From Candidatus Odyssella thessalonicensis (GTDB taxonomy: Bacteria; Pseudomonadota; Alphaproteobacteria; Bin65), in assembly GCA_005240015.1 (NCBI GenBank), contig SBBV01000245.1:1-18682 (forward strand): a DNA stretch of 18,682 bases. Direction: 5' to 3'. Numbering within the stretch: position 1 is the first letter of the stretch; each line of letters begins with the position of its first letter. The notes beneath the pieces were generated by a model. That model was not told the origin of the DNA. It saw only the letters and a program-made list of their open reading frames with translations, and did no database searches. This document shows, one piece after another, positions 1-7,100 of the stretch. The position numbers were made by a program, and so were the translations under genes.

Positions 1-156
1 CTCGGCCTGCATCGCGCGCTTGAGTTCGGATTCGTCGACCGCGGCGGCGATCTGCTCGAAGACGAGCCCCGCGTTCCTGAGCAGGGCCGCGCGCGTGGCG
101 CTGCCCGAAGCGAGGATCAGCCGCCCCCGGCTCGGTCCTCGCAGCGCCGCGCTCAC
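1..156 (-). CDS. maf: Maf family nucleotide pyrophosphatase, N-terminal part (cut by window edge)
   Basis: The first 52 codons of a Maf protein, a house-cleaning nucleoside triphosphate pyrophosphatase that hydrolyses non-canonical or modified NTPs in the cytoplasm. The reading frame gives the Maf N-terminal signature LILASGSATRAALL at about residues 13-26 (the family pattern is LASxSxxRxxLL), followed by an acidic stretch AAAVDESELKRAM. The chosen start is GTG at 156-154. It overlaps the TGA stop of ppsR (155-153) as GTGA, the usual sign of translational coupling, so the gene belongs to the same operon and is read after ppsR. The C-terminal two thirds, with the catalytic Asp, lie outside the window. 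In related genomes aroE and coaE follow, but that cannot be seen here. Confidence 0.9.
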   Translation of the reverse strand, partial: MSAALRGPSRGRLILASGSATRAALLRNAGLVFEQIAAAVDESELKRAMQAE

Positions 157-1040
157 CGCGGGTTTCCGCCCGTGGCCGTGCCCCGGTCGCCGGCCAGCAG
201 GTCACCGGCCTCGCCCTCCTCGTGCTGGCGCTGGCGCTGGCTCAGCAGCTGAAGGACGGCGGCTGCGGTTTCCTCGATCGAGCGCCGCGTCACGTCGATA
301 ACCGGCCAGCCCTGGCGCGCGAACAGGCGCTTCGATTCGGCCACCTCCTCGCGCACCTTGTCGAGATCGGTGTAGTCGCTCCTCGTCTGCGCGCTGTTCT
401 GGATGCGCATGCGGTTCTTGCGGATTTCGACCAGGCGCGCCGGATCTTCGGTGAGCCCCACGATCAGCGCCCGGCTGCGCTTGAACAGCACCGGCGGCAG
501 CGGAATGCCGGGCACGATCGGCACGTTGGCGGCCTTCACGCCGCGGTTGGCGAGATAGATGCAGGTCGGCGTCTTCGAGGTACGCGAGACGCCGACCAGG
601 ATCACGTCGGCCTCGTTGAGCGAGGTTTGCTTCTGCCCATCGTCATGCGCCATGACGAAGTTCATGGCCTCGATGCGGTGGAAATACTCGGCATCGAGCA
701 TGTGCTGCTTGCCGGGCAGGCCCTTGGGCGTCCGCCCGAAATAGCGCGCCATCAAGGTGATGAACGGCTCCATCACCGAAATGCACGGCACGTTGCGCGC
801 GCGGCAGAACTGCTCGAGATGCGCGGCGAGGTCGTGGTTCAACAGCGAGTAGAAGACGATGCCGGGCTCGTGCCCCAGATCCTCGAGCGCGGTCTCAAGC
901 GCGCGGCGGCTCCGCACCATCGGCCAGAGGTGCTCGACCACCTCGATGTCCTCGAACTGCACCGCGCAGGCGCGCGCGATCGAGCGCACCGTCTCGCCGG
1001 TGGCGTCCGAGACCAGGTAGAGATGCCGCTTCTCTTTCAT
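153..1040 (-). CDS. ppsR: Pyruvate, phosphate dikinase regulatory protein (DUF299 kinase/pyrophosphorylase)
   Basis: A 295-residue protein of the DUF299 family: bifunctional serine/threonine kinases and Pi-dependent phosphorylases that switch pyruvate phosphate dikinase or PEP synthase off and on. The N-terminus reads HLYLVSDATGETV, typical of the family. The P-loop-like nucleotide site GVSRTSKT is at residues 150-157, followed by the conserved PIVPGIPLPP segment. The ATG at 1040 is preferred because family homology begins at once; a longer frame reaches 1118 but its 26 extra residues resemble nothing in the family. The gene is divergent from hemE across an unusually large gap and overlaps maf at its 3' end. 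Its Rickettsia and Caulobacter orthologues (RP001, CC_0001) border the chromosomal origin in those genomes, which makes the neighbouring gap important. The assignment is firm; whether the target is PPDK or PEP synthase is not decided by sequence. Confidence 0.95.
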   Translation of the reverse strand: MKEKRHLYLVSDATGETVRSIARACAVQFEDIEVVEHLWPMVRSRRALETALEDLGHEPGIVFYSLLNHDLAAHLEQFCRARNVPCISVMEPFITLMARYFGRTPKGLPGKQHMLDAEYFHRIEAMNFVMAHDDGQKQTSLNEADVILVGVSRTSKTPTCIYLANRGVKAANVPIVPGIPLPPVLFKRSRALIVGLTEDPARLVEIRKNRMRIQNSAQTRSDYTDLDKVREEVAESKRLFARQGWPVIDVTRRSIEETAAAVLQLLSQRQRQHEEGEAGDLLAGDRGTATGGNPR

Positions 1041-1308
1041 CGCTCGCTGTGGAGAAGGCTCGTGGCGAACCTGTGTACCGGGTGGAGCGGCCTCGTGGAA
1101 GACGGGGACCGTTGGCACGCTATCAACGGCCTCGGAGCCTAGCGCACTCGCTTATCCCGTGCGAATGCCACGCGGGAAGGGTGTGGGCGAGTTCGTCGAT
1201 GGCGGAGGTGGCCGCCCGCGGCGGTTTGTTGCAGGGCACAAAGTCTGGACCGAGCTGCGGCAAGGGCGCGCAGATATGGTCCATAGCTGGCCCGTGAAAC
1301 AGGCGCGA

Positions 1309-1317
1309 TGATCCACA
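1309..1317 (+). promoter_or_regulatory. DnaA-type box (TGATCCACA)
   Basis: TGATCCACA differs from the consensus DnaA box TTATCCACA at one base and equals the moderate-affinity G-box described for Caulobacter oriC. It lies 50 bases before the GANTC cluster. A single 9-mer can arise by chance; its weight comes from the ppsR-hemE location. Confidence 0.45.
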
Positions 1318-1366
1318 AGGCCTGTTCGAGCGTTAGTTGGCGCATGTGCATACCGTGCCGTGTCCC

Positions 1367-1424
1367 GATTCGCACAAGCTCTGCCGCCACCACCGATTCT
1401 TTTAGATTCGATTCAAGAAGACTC
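1367..1424. promoter_or_regulatory. Cluster of five GANTC methylation sites (CcrM type)
   Basis: GATTC occurs at 1367, 1395, 1405 and 1410, and GACTC at 1420. No other GANTC was found in the 1041-1366 part of the gap. GANTC is the target of the cell-cycle DNA methyltransferase CcrM found in most alphaproteobacteria. The last four lie within 30 bases, in the AT-rich stretch just ahead of the hemE start, so methylation state could influence hemE transcription or origin firing. The effect is inferred; the sites are read directly. Confidence 0.7.
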
Positions 1425-1438
1425 TTGGGTTAGTGGAG

Positions 1439-2500
1439 ATGCGGCGAAGCCCTGTCGCATTGATGCCCTCCTCGAGGCCAGAACCCGCGCTTCTGCGTGT
1501 GCTCGCGGGCGAGTCGCTCGACCCGCCGCCGGTTTGGCTCATGCGCCAGGCCGGTCGTTACCTGCCCGAATACCGCGCGCTCAGGGCCAAAAGCGGGAGC
1601 TTTCTCGAGTTCTGCTACAACCCGGGGGCGGCAGCGGAAGCGACACTGCAGCCGATCACGCGCTTCGGCCTCGATGCCGCGATCTTGTTTTCCGACATCC
1701 TGGTGGTTGCCGACGGCCTCGGCGCCAAAGTGGAGTTCCGCGAGGGCGAAGGCCCGGTGCTCGAGCCGCTGACGCCGGAAAGCCTCGGGCGCTTGAAGAT
1801 AGCGCGCATGCAGAAGTACCTGGAGCCGGTTTACGAGGCGGTGCAACGGGTACGCGCCGCGCTCGACCCGGCGCGGGCGCTCATCGGCTTTGCCGGAGCG
1901 CCCTGGACCGTGGCTTGCTATTTGGCCGAGGGCATGGGCAGCCGCGATTTTGCGGCGGCCAAGGCCTGGATGTGGGGCAAGCCCGAAAGCTTCGAGGCGC
2001 TGATCGAACTGCTGACCCTGGCGACGATCGAGCACCTTTCGCGCCAGCTCGAGGCCGGCGCCGATTGCGTACAGTTGTTCGATAGCTGGGCCGGCGTACT
2101 GCCAAGCGAGGAATTTCGCGGCTTTGTAGTCGCGCCGACGCGCGAGATCGTGCGCGGCGTGAAGCAGCGCCATCCCAACGCGCGCATCATCGGGTTTCCC
2201 CGCGGCGCCGGCGCGATGCTCGAAGCCTATGCGCACGAGACCGGTGTCGATGCTGTTGGCCTCGACTACGCGGTTCCGCTGGAGAAGGGCCGCGCTCTTC
2301 AAAAGCGCCTTGCCGTGCAGGGCAATCTCGATCCCGTGCTGCTGCAGGTAGGCGGTGCCGCCATGCAAGGGCGCATTCGCGCAATTCGCGCGGCGTTTTC
2401 CGGCAAGCCGCATATCTTCAATCTCGGCCACGGCGTCTTGCCGGCGACGCCGCCGGAGCATGTCGCCGCGCTGGTCGCGGCGGTGCGCGCCGATCCATGA
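1439..2500 (+). CDS. hemE: Uroporphyrinogen III decarboxylase
   Basis: Converts uroporphyrinogen III to coproporphyrinogen III by removing four acetate carboxyls, in the cytoplasmic haem pathway. The protein is 353 residues from the ATG at 1439, a normal length. Family marks: RQAGRYLPEYR at about residues 36-46, the catalytic Asp in ILFSDILVVADGLG (D86), GFAGAPWTVACYLAEG near 145-160, and the C-terminal NLGHGVLPATPPEHV. The start is uncertain: GTG 1433, ATG 1439 and ATG 1463 are all in frame, none with a well-placed Shine-Dalgarno (AAGAAG at 1415-1420 would suit 1433 best; homology begins soon after 1463). The stop overlaps the hemH start as ATGA, so the two are translationally coupled. The gene starts right beside the GANTC cluster. 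Confidence 0.96.
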   Translation: MRRSPVALMPSSRPEPALLRVLAGESLDPPPVWLMRQAGRYLPEYRALRAKSGSFLEFCYNPGAAAEATLQPITRFGLDAAILFSDILVVADGLGAKVEFREGEGPVLEPLTPESLGRLKIARMQKYLEPVYEAVQRVRAALDPARALIGFAGAPWTVACYLAEGMGSRDFAAAKAWMWGKPESFEALIELLTLATIEHLSRQLEAGADCVQLFDSWAGVLPSEEFRGFVVAPTREIVRGVKQRHPNARIIGFPRGAGAMLEAYAHETGVDAVGLDYAVPLEKGRALQKRLAVQGNLDPVLLQVGGAAMQGRIRAIRAAFSGKPHIFNLGHGVLPATPPEHVAALVAAVRADP

Positions 2501-3534
2501 GCCTCGCCGTCGTTCTCTTCAATCTCGGCGGACCCGACCGTCGCGAGGCGGTCGAGCCGTTTCTGTTCAACCTGTTCAGCGATCCCGCCATCCTCGGCGG
2601 ACCCGCCTTCCTGCGCCGCCGACTGGCCCGCTTCATCGCGCGGCGCCGCGCGCCGGTGGCGCGCAAGATCTACGCGGAGATGGGCGGCGGCTCGCCGCTG
2701 TTGAGCAACACCTTGGCCCAGGCGCGCGCCCTCGAGACGCATCTCAAGATGCGCGCCACGGCGGCGAAGGTTTTCGTCGCAATGCGCTACTGGCACCCGT
2801 TCGCGGCCGACGCGGTGCGCGCGGTGAAGTCGGCGGCGGCGACCCAAGTCGTGCTGCTGCCGCTCTACCCGCAATACTCGACAACGACGACGGCATCGTC
2901 GCTCGCGAGCTGGCACGACGCCGCGCGCGGCGCCGGACTGAACGTCGAGACGCGCACGATCTGCTGTTATCCGGCCGAGCGCGGCTTTGTCATGGCGCTG
3001 GCCGATCTCGTCCGCGCCCGGATCGAACGCTGGACCGGCAGGAAATTCAGGGTCTTGTTCTCGGCGCACGGCCTGCCGAAGAAGGTGATCGGGCGCGGCG
3101 ATCCCTATCAGTGGCAGGTGGAGCGGACGGCGGGATCGGTCGCAGCGGCGCTCTCGGGCGCGATCGAGGATTGGGTCGTCTGCTACCAGAGCCGCGTCGG
3201 GCCGCTGCAATGGATCTCGCCATCAACCGAAAGCGAGATCCGCCGCGCCGGCAGGGACGGCGTGCCGGTGCTGGTGGTGCCGATCGCGTTCGTCTCCGAG
3301 CATTCGGAGACGCTGGTCGAGCTCGACATCGAGTACCGGCGCGTGGCCGAGGAGGCGCGCGTGCCCGGCTATGTGCGCGTGCCGACGGTCTCGGTGCACG
3401 ACGCCTTCATCGGCGGCCTCGCCGATCTCGTGCTGCAGGCCCTCAAGCGGCCCGCACCGGTGCAGCCCGACGGCGGCCTCCGCATCTGCCCGGCGGAATT
3501 TCGACGTTGCGCGCTCGCTACCTCTCGGAGCTAG
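2497..3534 (+). CDS. hemH: Ferrochelatase
   Basis: Inserts ferrous iron into protoporphyrin IX, the last step of protohaem synthesis, at the cytoplasmic face of the membrane. The protein has 345 residues. It shows the N-terminal VVLFNLGGPD, the substrate-loop segment LLPLYPQYSTTTTAS (about 120-134), the metal-site His in FSAHGLPKKVI (H191), and the conserved acidic segment FVSEHSETLVELDIEY, whose E271 matches the catalytic Glu of the family. The start ATG lies inside the last codons of hemE (4-base overlap). The last 25 residues or so are loosely conserved and hold two cysteines (CPAEFRRC); a [2Fe-2S] cluster, known in some alphaproteobacterial ferrochelatases, cannot be asserted from two cysteines. 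The 237-base gap after it holds REP-like repeats, not a gene. Confidence 0.96.
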   Translation: MSLAVVLFNLGGPDRREAVEPFLFNLFSDPAILGGPAFLRRRLARFIARRRAPVARKIYAEMGGGSPLLSNTLAQARALETHLKMRATAAKVFVAMRYWHPFAADAVRAVKSAAATQVVLLPLYPQYSTTTTASSLASWHDAARGAGLNVETRTICCYPAERGFVMALADLVRARIERWTGRKFRVLFSAHGLPKKVIGRGDPYQWQVERTAGSVAAALSGAIEDWVVCYQSRVGPLQWISPSTESEIRRAGRDGVPVLVVPIAFVSEHSETLVELDIEYRRVAEEARVPGYVRVPTVSVHDAFIGGLADLVLQALKRPAPVQPDGGLRICPAEFRRCALATSRS

Positions 3535-3544
3535 GCCGTCGAGC

Positions 3545-3646
3545 GGTCCCCGCGAAAGCGGGGACCCATGCCTCCGCCGAGCTGCGCGTATCGCGAACGC
3601 ACGTCCTGCGGCCCGCCGCTTGGGCCCCGCTTTCGCGGGGACGACA
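3545..3646. repeat. REP pair, copy 1 (CCCCGCGAAAGCGGGG family)
   Basis: Two inverted copies of a palindrome, GTCCCCGCGAAAGCGGGGAC at the left and CCCCGCTTTCGCGGGGAC at the right, enclose about 60 bases. The same structure, with a clearly related interior (CATGCC near the left end, ATCGCGAA-GCACGT in the middle), recurs at 8362-8466. This is a dispersed intergenic palindromic element of a kind common in alphaproteobacteria. It sits after hemH and may also stop convergent transcripts. Confidence 0.85.
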
Positions 3647-3692
3647 AGTGTTGGTAACGGGCAATTGGCAACGGGTTAGCTTCTCCGGACAG

Positions 3693-3714
3693 CCCCTCGC
3701 CCCAGGGCGAGAGG
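3693..3714. repeat. Short REP-like hairpin (CTCGCCC-CA-GGGCGAG)
   Basis: Perfect 7-bp stem with a 2-base loop, stem arms at 3696-3702 and 3705-3711. It lies between REP copy 1 and the terminator of the iorAB-like genes. It resembles the GGGCGAGAGG hairpins often repeated in alphaproteobacterial genomes; only one copy is in this window. Confidence 0.5.
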
Positions 3715-3747
3715 AAAGAAAAGGGGCGGCTCCTTTCGGAGCCGCCC
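3713..3747 (-). terminator. Rho-independent terminator of the iorAB-like genes
   Basis: Read on the minus strand: GGGCGGCTCC, loop GAAA, GGAGCCGCCC (a perfect 10-bp stem, 3747-3724), then a T-rich run CTTTTCTTTCC. It begins 24 bases after the TAG of the large subunit and points the right way, so it very likely ends that transcript. Confidence 0.88.
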
Positions 3748-3771
3748 TCGATGCAGGTCCGTCGCTAAGTG

Positions 3772-5970
3772 CTACGCCTTCAGCGCCGCGGCGACGCGGG
3801 CCGGTGTCATCGGCAGATGCCGGAGCGACTTTCCGGTCATCGCGAAGACCGCGTTGGCGATCGCCGGCGCCACCGGCGGCGTGCCCACTTCGCCGATGCC
3901 GCCCGGCGCATCCTTCCACGTGGGCATGACCTTCACCTGGACCTCGGGCGCGTCCTGCATGCGCAGCACCTGATAGTCGTGGAAGTTCGACTGCTGCGGC
4001 TCGCCGTTCTTGTAGCTGAGCTGCTCGGTGAGGCAGCCGCTGATGCCGTACATCACGGCGCTCTCGATCTGCGCGGCGACGTTGGCCGGCTGCACCGCCA
4101 CGCCCGGATCGACCGCGGACCACACCTTGTGGACCTTGATCTCGCCGCTGGCGCGGTCGAGCGAGATCTCGACCACCATCGCGCAGTGCGTGTTCCAGGT
4201 GTCGGAGTAGGCGATGCCGAGCGCGCGTCCCTCCCGCTTCTTCGACCAGTCGGCCATCTTCGCGGCCTCCTGGATGACGGCGGCCGCGCGCGGCGACTTG
4301 CCGAGCAGCGAGACGCGGAAGGCGACCGGGTCCTGGTTGCGCAGCTTCGCCACTTCGTCGAGCAGCGTTTCCTGCGCGAACTTGGTGTAGCCCGATCCCA
4401 CCGAGCGCCAGACGTGCACCGAGACGCCGCGGTCGTCGCGGATGAACTCGCTGCGCGCCGCCGGGAACGCGTATTGGAACTCGACGCCCTCGTGCACCGG
4501 CGGGTCCTTGCCCTTGCCGGCCTCGTAGGCGGCCGGCGAGAAGCGGGCATAGATCGAGCAGCCCACGACCCGATGACGCCATCCGACGATGTTGTTGTTG
4601 GCGTCGAGCCCCACCGCCACTTGCTGGCCGATGAGCGGACGGCCCTTGGTGTAGCGGATGTCGTCCTCGCGCGACCAGATCACCTTGACCGGCCGGCCTG
4701 GCACGGTCTTGGCGAGGTTCACGGCGTCGACCGTGAAGTCCCAATCCGCGCGCCGGCCGAAGCCGCCGCCGAGCAGGGTCGTGTGTACGGTGACGTTGGG
4801 CGGTGTCGTGCCCGCCGTTCGCGCTGCGAACACCTGGGTCAGCGTCGGCGACTGGCTGGGTGCCCACACCTCGACCTTCTTGCCGTCGACCTTGGCCGTG
4901 GCGTTCATCGGCTCCATGCACGCATGCGTCACGTGCTCGGAGAGGTATTCGGCCGTGATGGCCTTGGCCGCGCCGGCGATGGCGGCATCGGGGTCGCCGT
5001 GCTTCTCGACGTCCACGCCTTTCTTGGTCAGGTCGCGCGCGGTCGCCAAGTATTCCTGGCCGACCTTGTCGCTGTCATAGGCGCGCGCCTTGGCCGACGT
5101 CGACCATTCCACCTTCAACGCGGCCTTGGCCTTCATGACGCCTTCGACGGTGTCGGCGATGACGCCGACGCCGTAGGTGAGCCACACGACGCCGATCACG
5201 CCCTTGACCGCCTTGGCCGCGGCATCGTCGACCCGCTCGGGCCGCTCGCCCTCGACCGGCGCGCGCAGGATAGCGCCGTAGAGCATGCCCGGAGGCTGCA
5301 CGTCGATGCCGAAGATCGCCTTGCCGTTGGTCTTGCCCGGCACGTCGACGCGCGGGATGTCCTTGCCGATGTAGCGGCACTTGTCGAACGGCTTCCAATC
5401 GGCCGGCTTCACCTCGGGCAGCTTCTCGGGGACCTTGGCCTTGGCCGCGAGCGCGCCGTAGGAGATCTTCCGCTTCGTCTTGGCGTGGACGACCATGCTC
5501 GGCTCGGTCGAAAGCTCGCCGACCGGCACTTTCCATTGCTCGGCCGCCGCCGCCAGCAGCACTTGCCGCACCTGGGTGCCGACGGTGCGCAGCACCGGAT
5601 AGTAGCCCTGGGTCGTGCGGCTCGCGCCGGTGATCATGGCGCCGCCGAACAGGCGGTTGCCGAAGCTCTTCGCGTCGGACGGCGCCTGGACGACGCGGAC
5701 GTTCTTCCAATCCGCGTCCATGTCGTCGGCCACGATCGCCGGCATCGACGTCATGACGCCCTGGCCCATTTCGGAGGCGGGCGAAACGATGGTGACGATG
5801 TTGTCGGCGCCGATCGTGACCCAGGCGCTGGGCGAGAACGGTTTCGGCTTGGCGGCCTGCGCCAAAGCCGTGGAGGCGGTGCCGCCGAACGCCACCGCGG
5901 CGGAGAAGCCGCCGGCGGTGATCATGAAGCTGCGGCGGGAGAGCGGGATGGCCTTGATGCGGTTGCGCAT
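3772..5970 (-). CDS. Xanthine dehydrogenase-family molybdopterin-binding subunit (isoquinoline 1-oxidoreductase beta-like), Tat-exported
   Basis: A 732-residue large subunit of a molybdenum hydroxylase (xanthine oxidase superfamily). Such subunits hydroxylate N-heterocycles or oxidise aldehydes using water and pass electrons to an iron-sulfur subunit. The N-terminus LSRRSFMITAGG followed by a hydrophobic stretch and ALAQA is a twin-arginine signal (RR at 12-13), so the complex probably works in the periplasm. The cofactor-binding GGGFGRR is at about 401-407, and GEVGTPP near 693-699 carries the expected catalytic Glu. The gene begins 3 bases after the small subunit stop; the strong Shine-Dalgarno AAAGGAG lies within the small subunit's last codons. 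A strong terminator follows. Substrate cannot be told from sequence. No cytochrome c acceptor and no XdhC-type cofactor insertase gene is nearby. Confidence 0.9.
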   Translation of the reverse strand: MRNRIKAIPLSRRSFMITAGGFSAAVAFGGTASTALAQAAKPKPFSPSAWVTIGADNIVTIVSPASEMGQGVMTSMPAIVADDMDADWKNVRVVQAPSDAKSFGNRLFGGAMITGASRTTQGYYPVLRTVGTQVRQVLLAAAAEQWKVPVGELSTEPSMVVHAKTKRKISYGALAAKAKVPEKLPEVKPADWKPFDKCRYIGKDIPRVDVPGKTNGKAIFGIDVQPPGMLYGAILRAPVEGERPERVDDAAAKAVKGVIGVVWLTYGVGVIADTVEGVMKAKAALKVEWSTSAKARAYDSDKVGQEYLATARDLTKKGVDVEKHGDPDAAIAGAAKAITAEYLSEHVTHACMEPMNATAKVDGKKVEVWAPSQSPTLTQVFAARTAGTTPPNVTVHTTLLGGGFGRRADWDFTVDAVNLAKTVPGRPVKVIWSREDDIRYTKGRPLIGQQVAVGLDANNNIVGWRHRVVGCSIYARFSPAAYEAGKGKDPPVHEGVEFQYAFPAARSEFIRDDRGVSVHVWRSVGSGYTKFAQETLLDEVAKLRNQDPVAFRVSLLGKSPRAAAVIQEAAKMADWSKKREGRALGIAYSDTWNTHCAMVVEISLDRASGEIKVHKVWSAVDPGVAVQPANVAAQIESAVMYGISGCLTEQLSYKNGEPQQSNFHDYQVLRMQDAPEVQVKVMPTWKDAPGGIGEVGTPPVAPAIANAVFAMTGKSLRHLPMTPARVAAALKA

Positions 5971-5973
5971 GGC

Positions 5974-6426
5974 TCACGCTCCTTTCGCGGCGCGCTCGAT
6001 CGCGCGCACGATGCCGTTGTAGGTGCCGCAACGGCAGATGTTGCCGTTCATGTGGGCCTTGATCTCGTCGCGGCTCGGCTTCTTGTTCTTGGCCAGCAGC
6101 GCCGCGGCGGTCATGATCTGGCCGGATTGGCAGTAGCCGCATTGCGGCACCTGCTCGGCGATCCACGCTTTCTGCAGCGGATGATCGCCCTTGGGCGAAA
6201 GGCCCTCGATGGTGATGACGCGCTTGTTGGCGACGTCCTTGAGCGGCGTGCTGCAGGAGCGGGTCGGCTCGCCGTTGACATGCACGGTGCAGGCGCCGCA
6301 TTGCGCGATGCCGCAGCCGAATTTGGTGCCGGTGAGCTTCAAATGCTCCCGGATCACCCACAGGAGCGGCGTATCGCCGTCGGCTTTGACGTCGACGCGG
6401 CGCCCGTTGATGGTGAAGGCAGTCAT
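5974..6426 (-). CDS. (2Fe-2S)-binding small subunit of the molybdenum hydroxylase (isoquinoline 1-oxidoreductase alpha-like)
   Basis: A 150-residue electron-transfer subunit with two [2Fe-2S] domains. The plant-type ferredoxin cluster is bound by C38, C43, C46 and C58 ([10 protein letters not shown]...C), and the second by C96, C99, C131 and C133 (QCGYCQSG...[11 protein letters not shown]), the standard spacing in this family. It passes electrons from the molybdenum site of the neighbouring subunit to an external acceptor. No signal peptide is visible, so it is presumably exported bound to the Tat-tagged large subunit, as known for this enzyme type. The ATG at 6426 is chosen because GGAGG stands about 10 bases upstream and homology starts there; a longer frame to 6489 is unlikely. 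First gene of a two-gene operon divergent from hemJ. Confidence 0.93.
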   Translation of the reverse strand: MTAFTINGRRVDVKADGDTPLLWVIREHLKLTGTKFGCGIAQCGACTVHVNGEPTRSCSTPLKDVANKRVITIEGLSPKGDHPLQKAWIAEQVPQCGYCQSGQIMTAAALLAKNKKPSRDEIKAHMNGNICRCGTYNGIVRAIERAAKGA

Positions 6427-6569
6427 CTCGTGGTTCCTCCCACCTTGAATTTCTGATCGTCGCGGCCGGGGCGAGACGACGCGGCGCATCGCGCCGGCCT
6501 CGTTCTCAGGGCTGCGAATGGGATAACTTTAGCACCGGGCTGACAGAATGTCGCGGGCACCCGTGGGTA

Positions 6570-6593
6570 ACCGAGGGCTGCGGCCCGCTCGGT
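6570..6593 (+). promoter_or_regulatory. Hairpin in the hemJ leader
   Basis: ACCGA-GGGC, loop TGCG, GCCC, two unpaired bases, TCGGT. It sits about 22 bases before the hemJ Shine-Dalgarno with no T-run, so it is not a terminator. It could be a leader structure or chance; no known riboswitch is recognised. Confidence 0.3.
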
Positions 6594-6627
6594 GGGCAGG
6601 CGCTGCTGCGCTGCAAGAGGAGCGAGG

Positions 6628-7071
6628 ATGAGCTGGTTCTTGTGGGTGAAGGCGCTGCACGTGATCAGCGTGATCGCGTGGATGGCGGGGCTGCTCTATC
6701 TGCCGCGCCTCTTCGCCTATCACGCCGCAGCGGCCAAGGGGTCGGAGGCGGCTCAGGTGTTCGCCACCATGGAGCGCCGCCTCTTGCACGGGATCATGAA
6801 CCCGGCCTTCGTGCTCACCTGGACCTTCGGCCTCATCATGGTGTTCGTCTATCCGGCCGAAGCCGGCATCGACTGGAAGAAAGGCTGGGTGCACACCAAA
6901 GCCGCCGCCGTGATCCTCATGACGGTGCTCCACCACGTCTACGCGCTCTGGCGCAAAGACCTGGCGCTCGAGCGCAACACGCGCTCGCCGCGCTTCTACA
7001 AGATGTGGAACGAGGTGCCGGCCGTGCTGATGGTCATCATCGTGATCATGGTGATCGGGAAGCCGTTCTGA
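6628..7071 (+). CDS. hemJ: Protoporphyrinogen IX oxidase HemJ
   Basis: Oxidises protoporphyrinogen IX to protoporphyrin IX, the step before ferrochelatase, in organisms lacking HemG and HemY. The 147-residue protein has about four hydrophobic membrane segments and the conserved N-terminal pattern KALHVISVIAWMAGLLYLPRLFAYH with H11, followed by a loop with ERRL, then the W-VHTK motif near residues 89-93 and a C-terminal NEVPAVLM...GKPF. The ATG at 6628 has an excellent AGAGGAG Shine-Dalgarno at 6616-6622. In many relatives hemJ lies directly beside hemH/hemE and rho; here the iorAB-like pair separates it from hemH by 3.1 kb, while it keeps the same direction. A long palindromic repeat follows 29 bases after its stop. 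Confidence 0.93.
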   Translation: MSWFLWVKALHVISVIAWMAGLLYLPRLFAYHAAAAKGSEAAQVFATMERRLLHGIMNPAFVLTWTFGLIMVFVYPAEAGIDWKKGWVHTKAAAVILMTVLHHVYALWRKDLALERNTRSPRFYKMWNEVPAVLMVIIVIMVIGKPF

Positions 7072-7100
7072 GGCTTGTCTCGTGACAAGCGCCGTCAGAG

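Larger units (their letters stand above)
1041..1438. other. Candidate chromosomal replication origin between ppsR and hemE
   Basis: About 400 bases with no convincing gene, flanked by ppsR and hemE transcribed outwards. Seen in the sequence: TGATCCACA at 1309-1317, the form called a G-box in Caulobacter; TGTGGAGAA at 1048-1056, one mismatch from the reverse DnaA box; an AT-rich end, 26 of 42 bases A/T at 1391-1432 in an otherwise GC-rich window; and five GANTC sites at 1367-1424. Known: in Caulobacter and several other alphaproteobacteria oriC lies between hemE and the ppsR orthologue. Against: only two good DnaA-like boxes, no TTAA-N7-TTAA CtrA sites, and only a partial IHF-like match (TATCAA near 1118). 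The region must also contain the promoters of both flanking genes. The call is an inference from position plus partial motifs. Confidence 0.42.

Noticed and set aside
1139..1393. Short frames in the ppsR-hemE gap (minus 1139-1393, plus 1049-1297)
   Set aside because: No ribosome site, no recognisable sequence, and the stretch looks regulatory; translations look random.
3545..3646. REP pairs and the palindromes at 7101 and 10486 considered as CRISPR repeats
   Set aside because: There are no regularly spaced repeats with unique spacers; each is an inverted structure and copies are kilobases apart.
2355..3929. A 524-residue plus-strand frame over hemH
   Set aside because: It overlaps ferrochelatase in another frame, continues through REP sequence and the iorB end, and has low-complexity Arg/Ala/Gly content.
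3769..6456. An 895-residue open frame on the plus strand
   Set aside because: It is antisense to the iorAB-like genes, is rich in His/Arg/Asp/Val repeats typical of the reverse strand of GC-rich genes, and has no recognisable domain; the minus-strand proteins have complete motifs.
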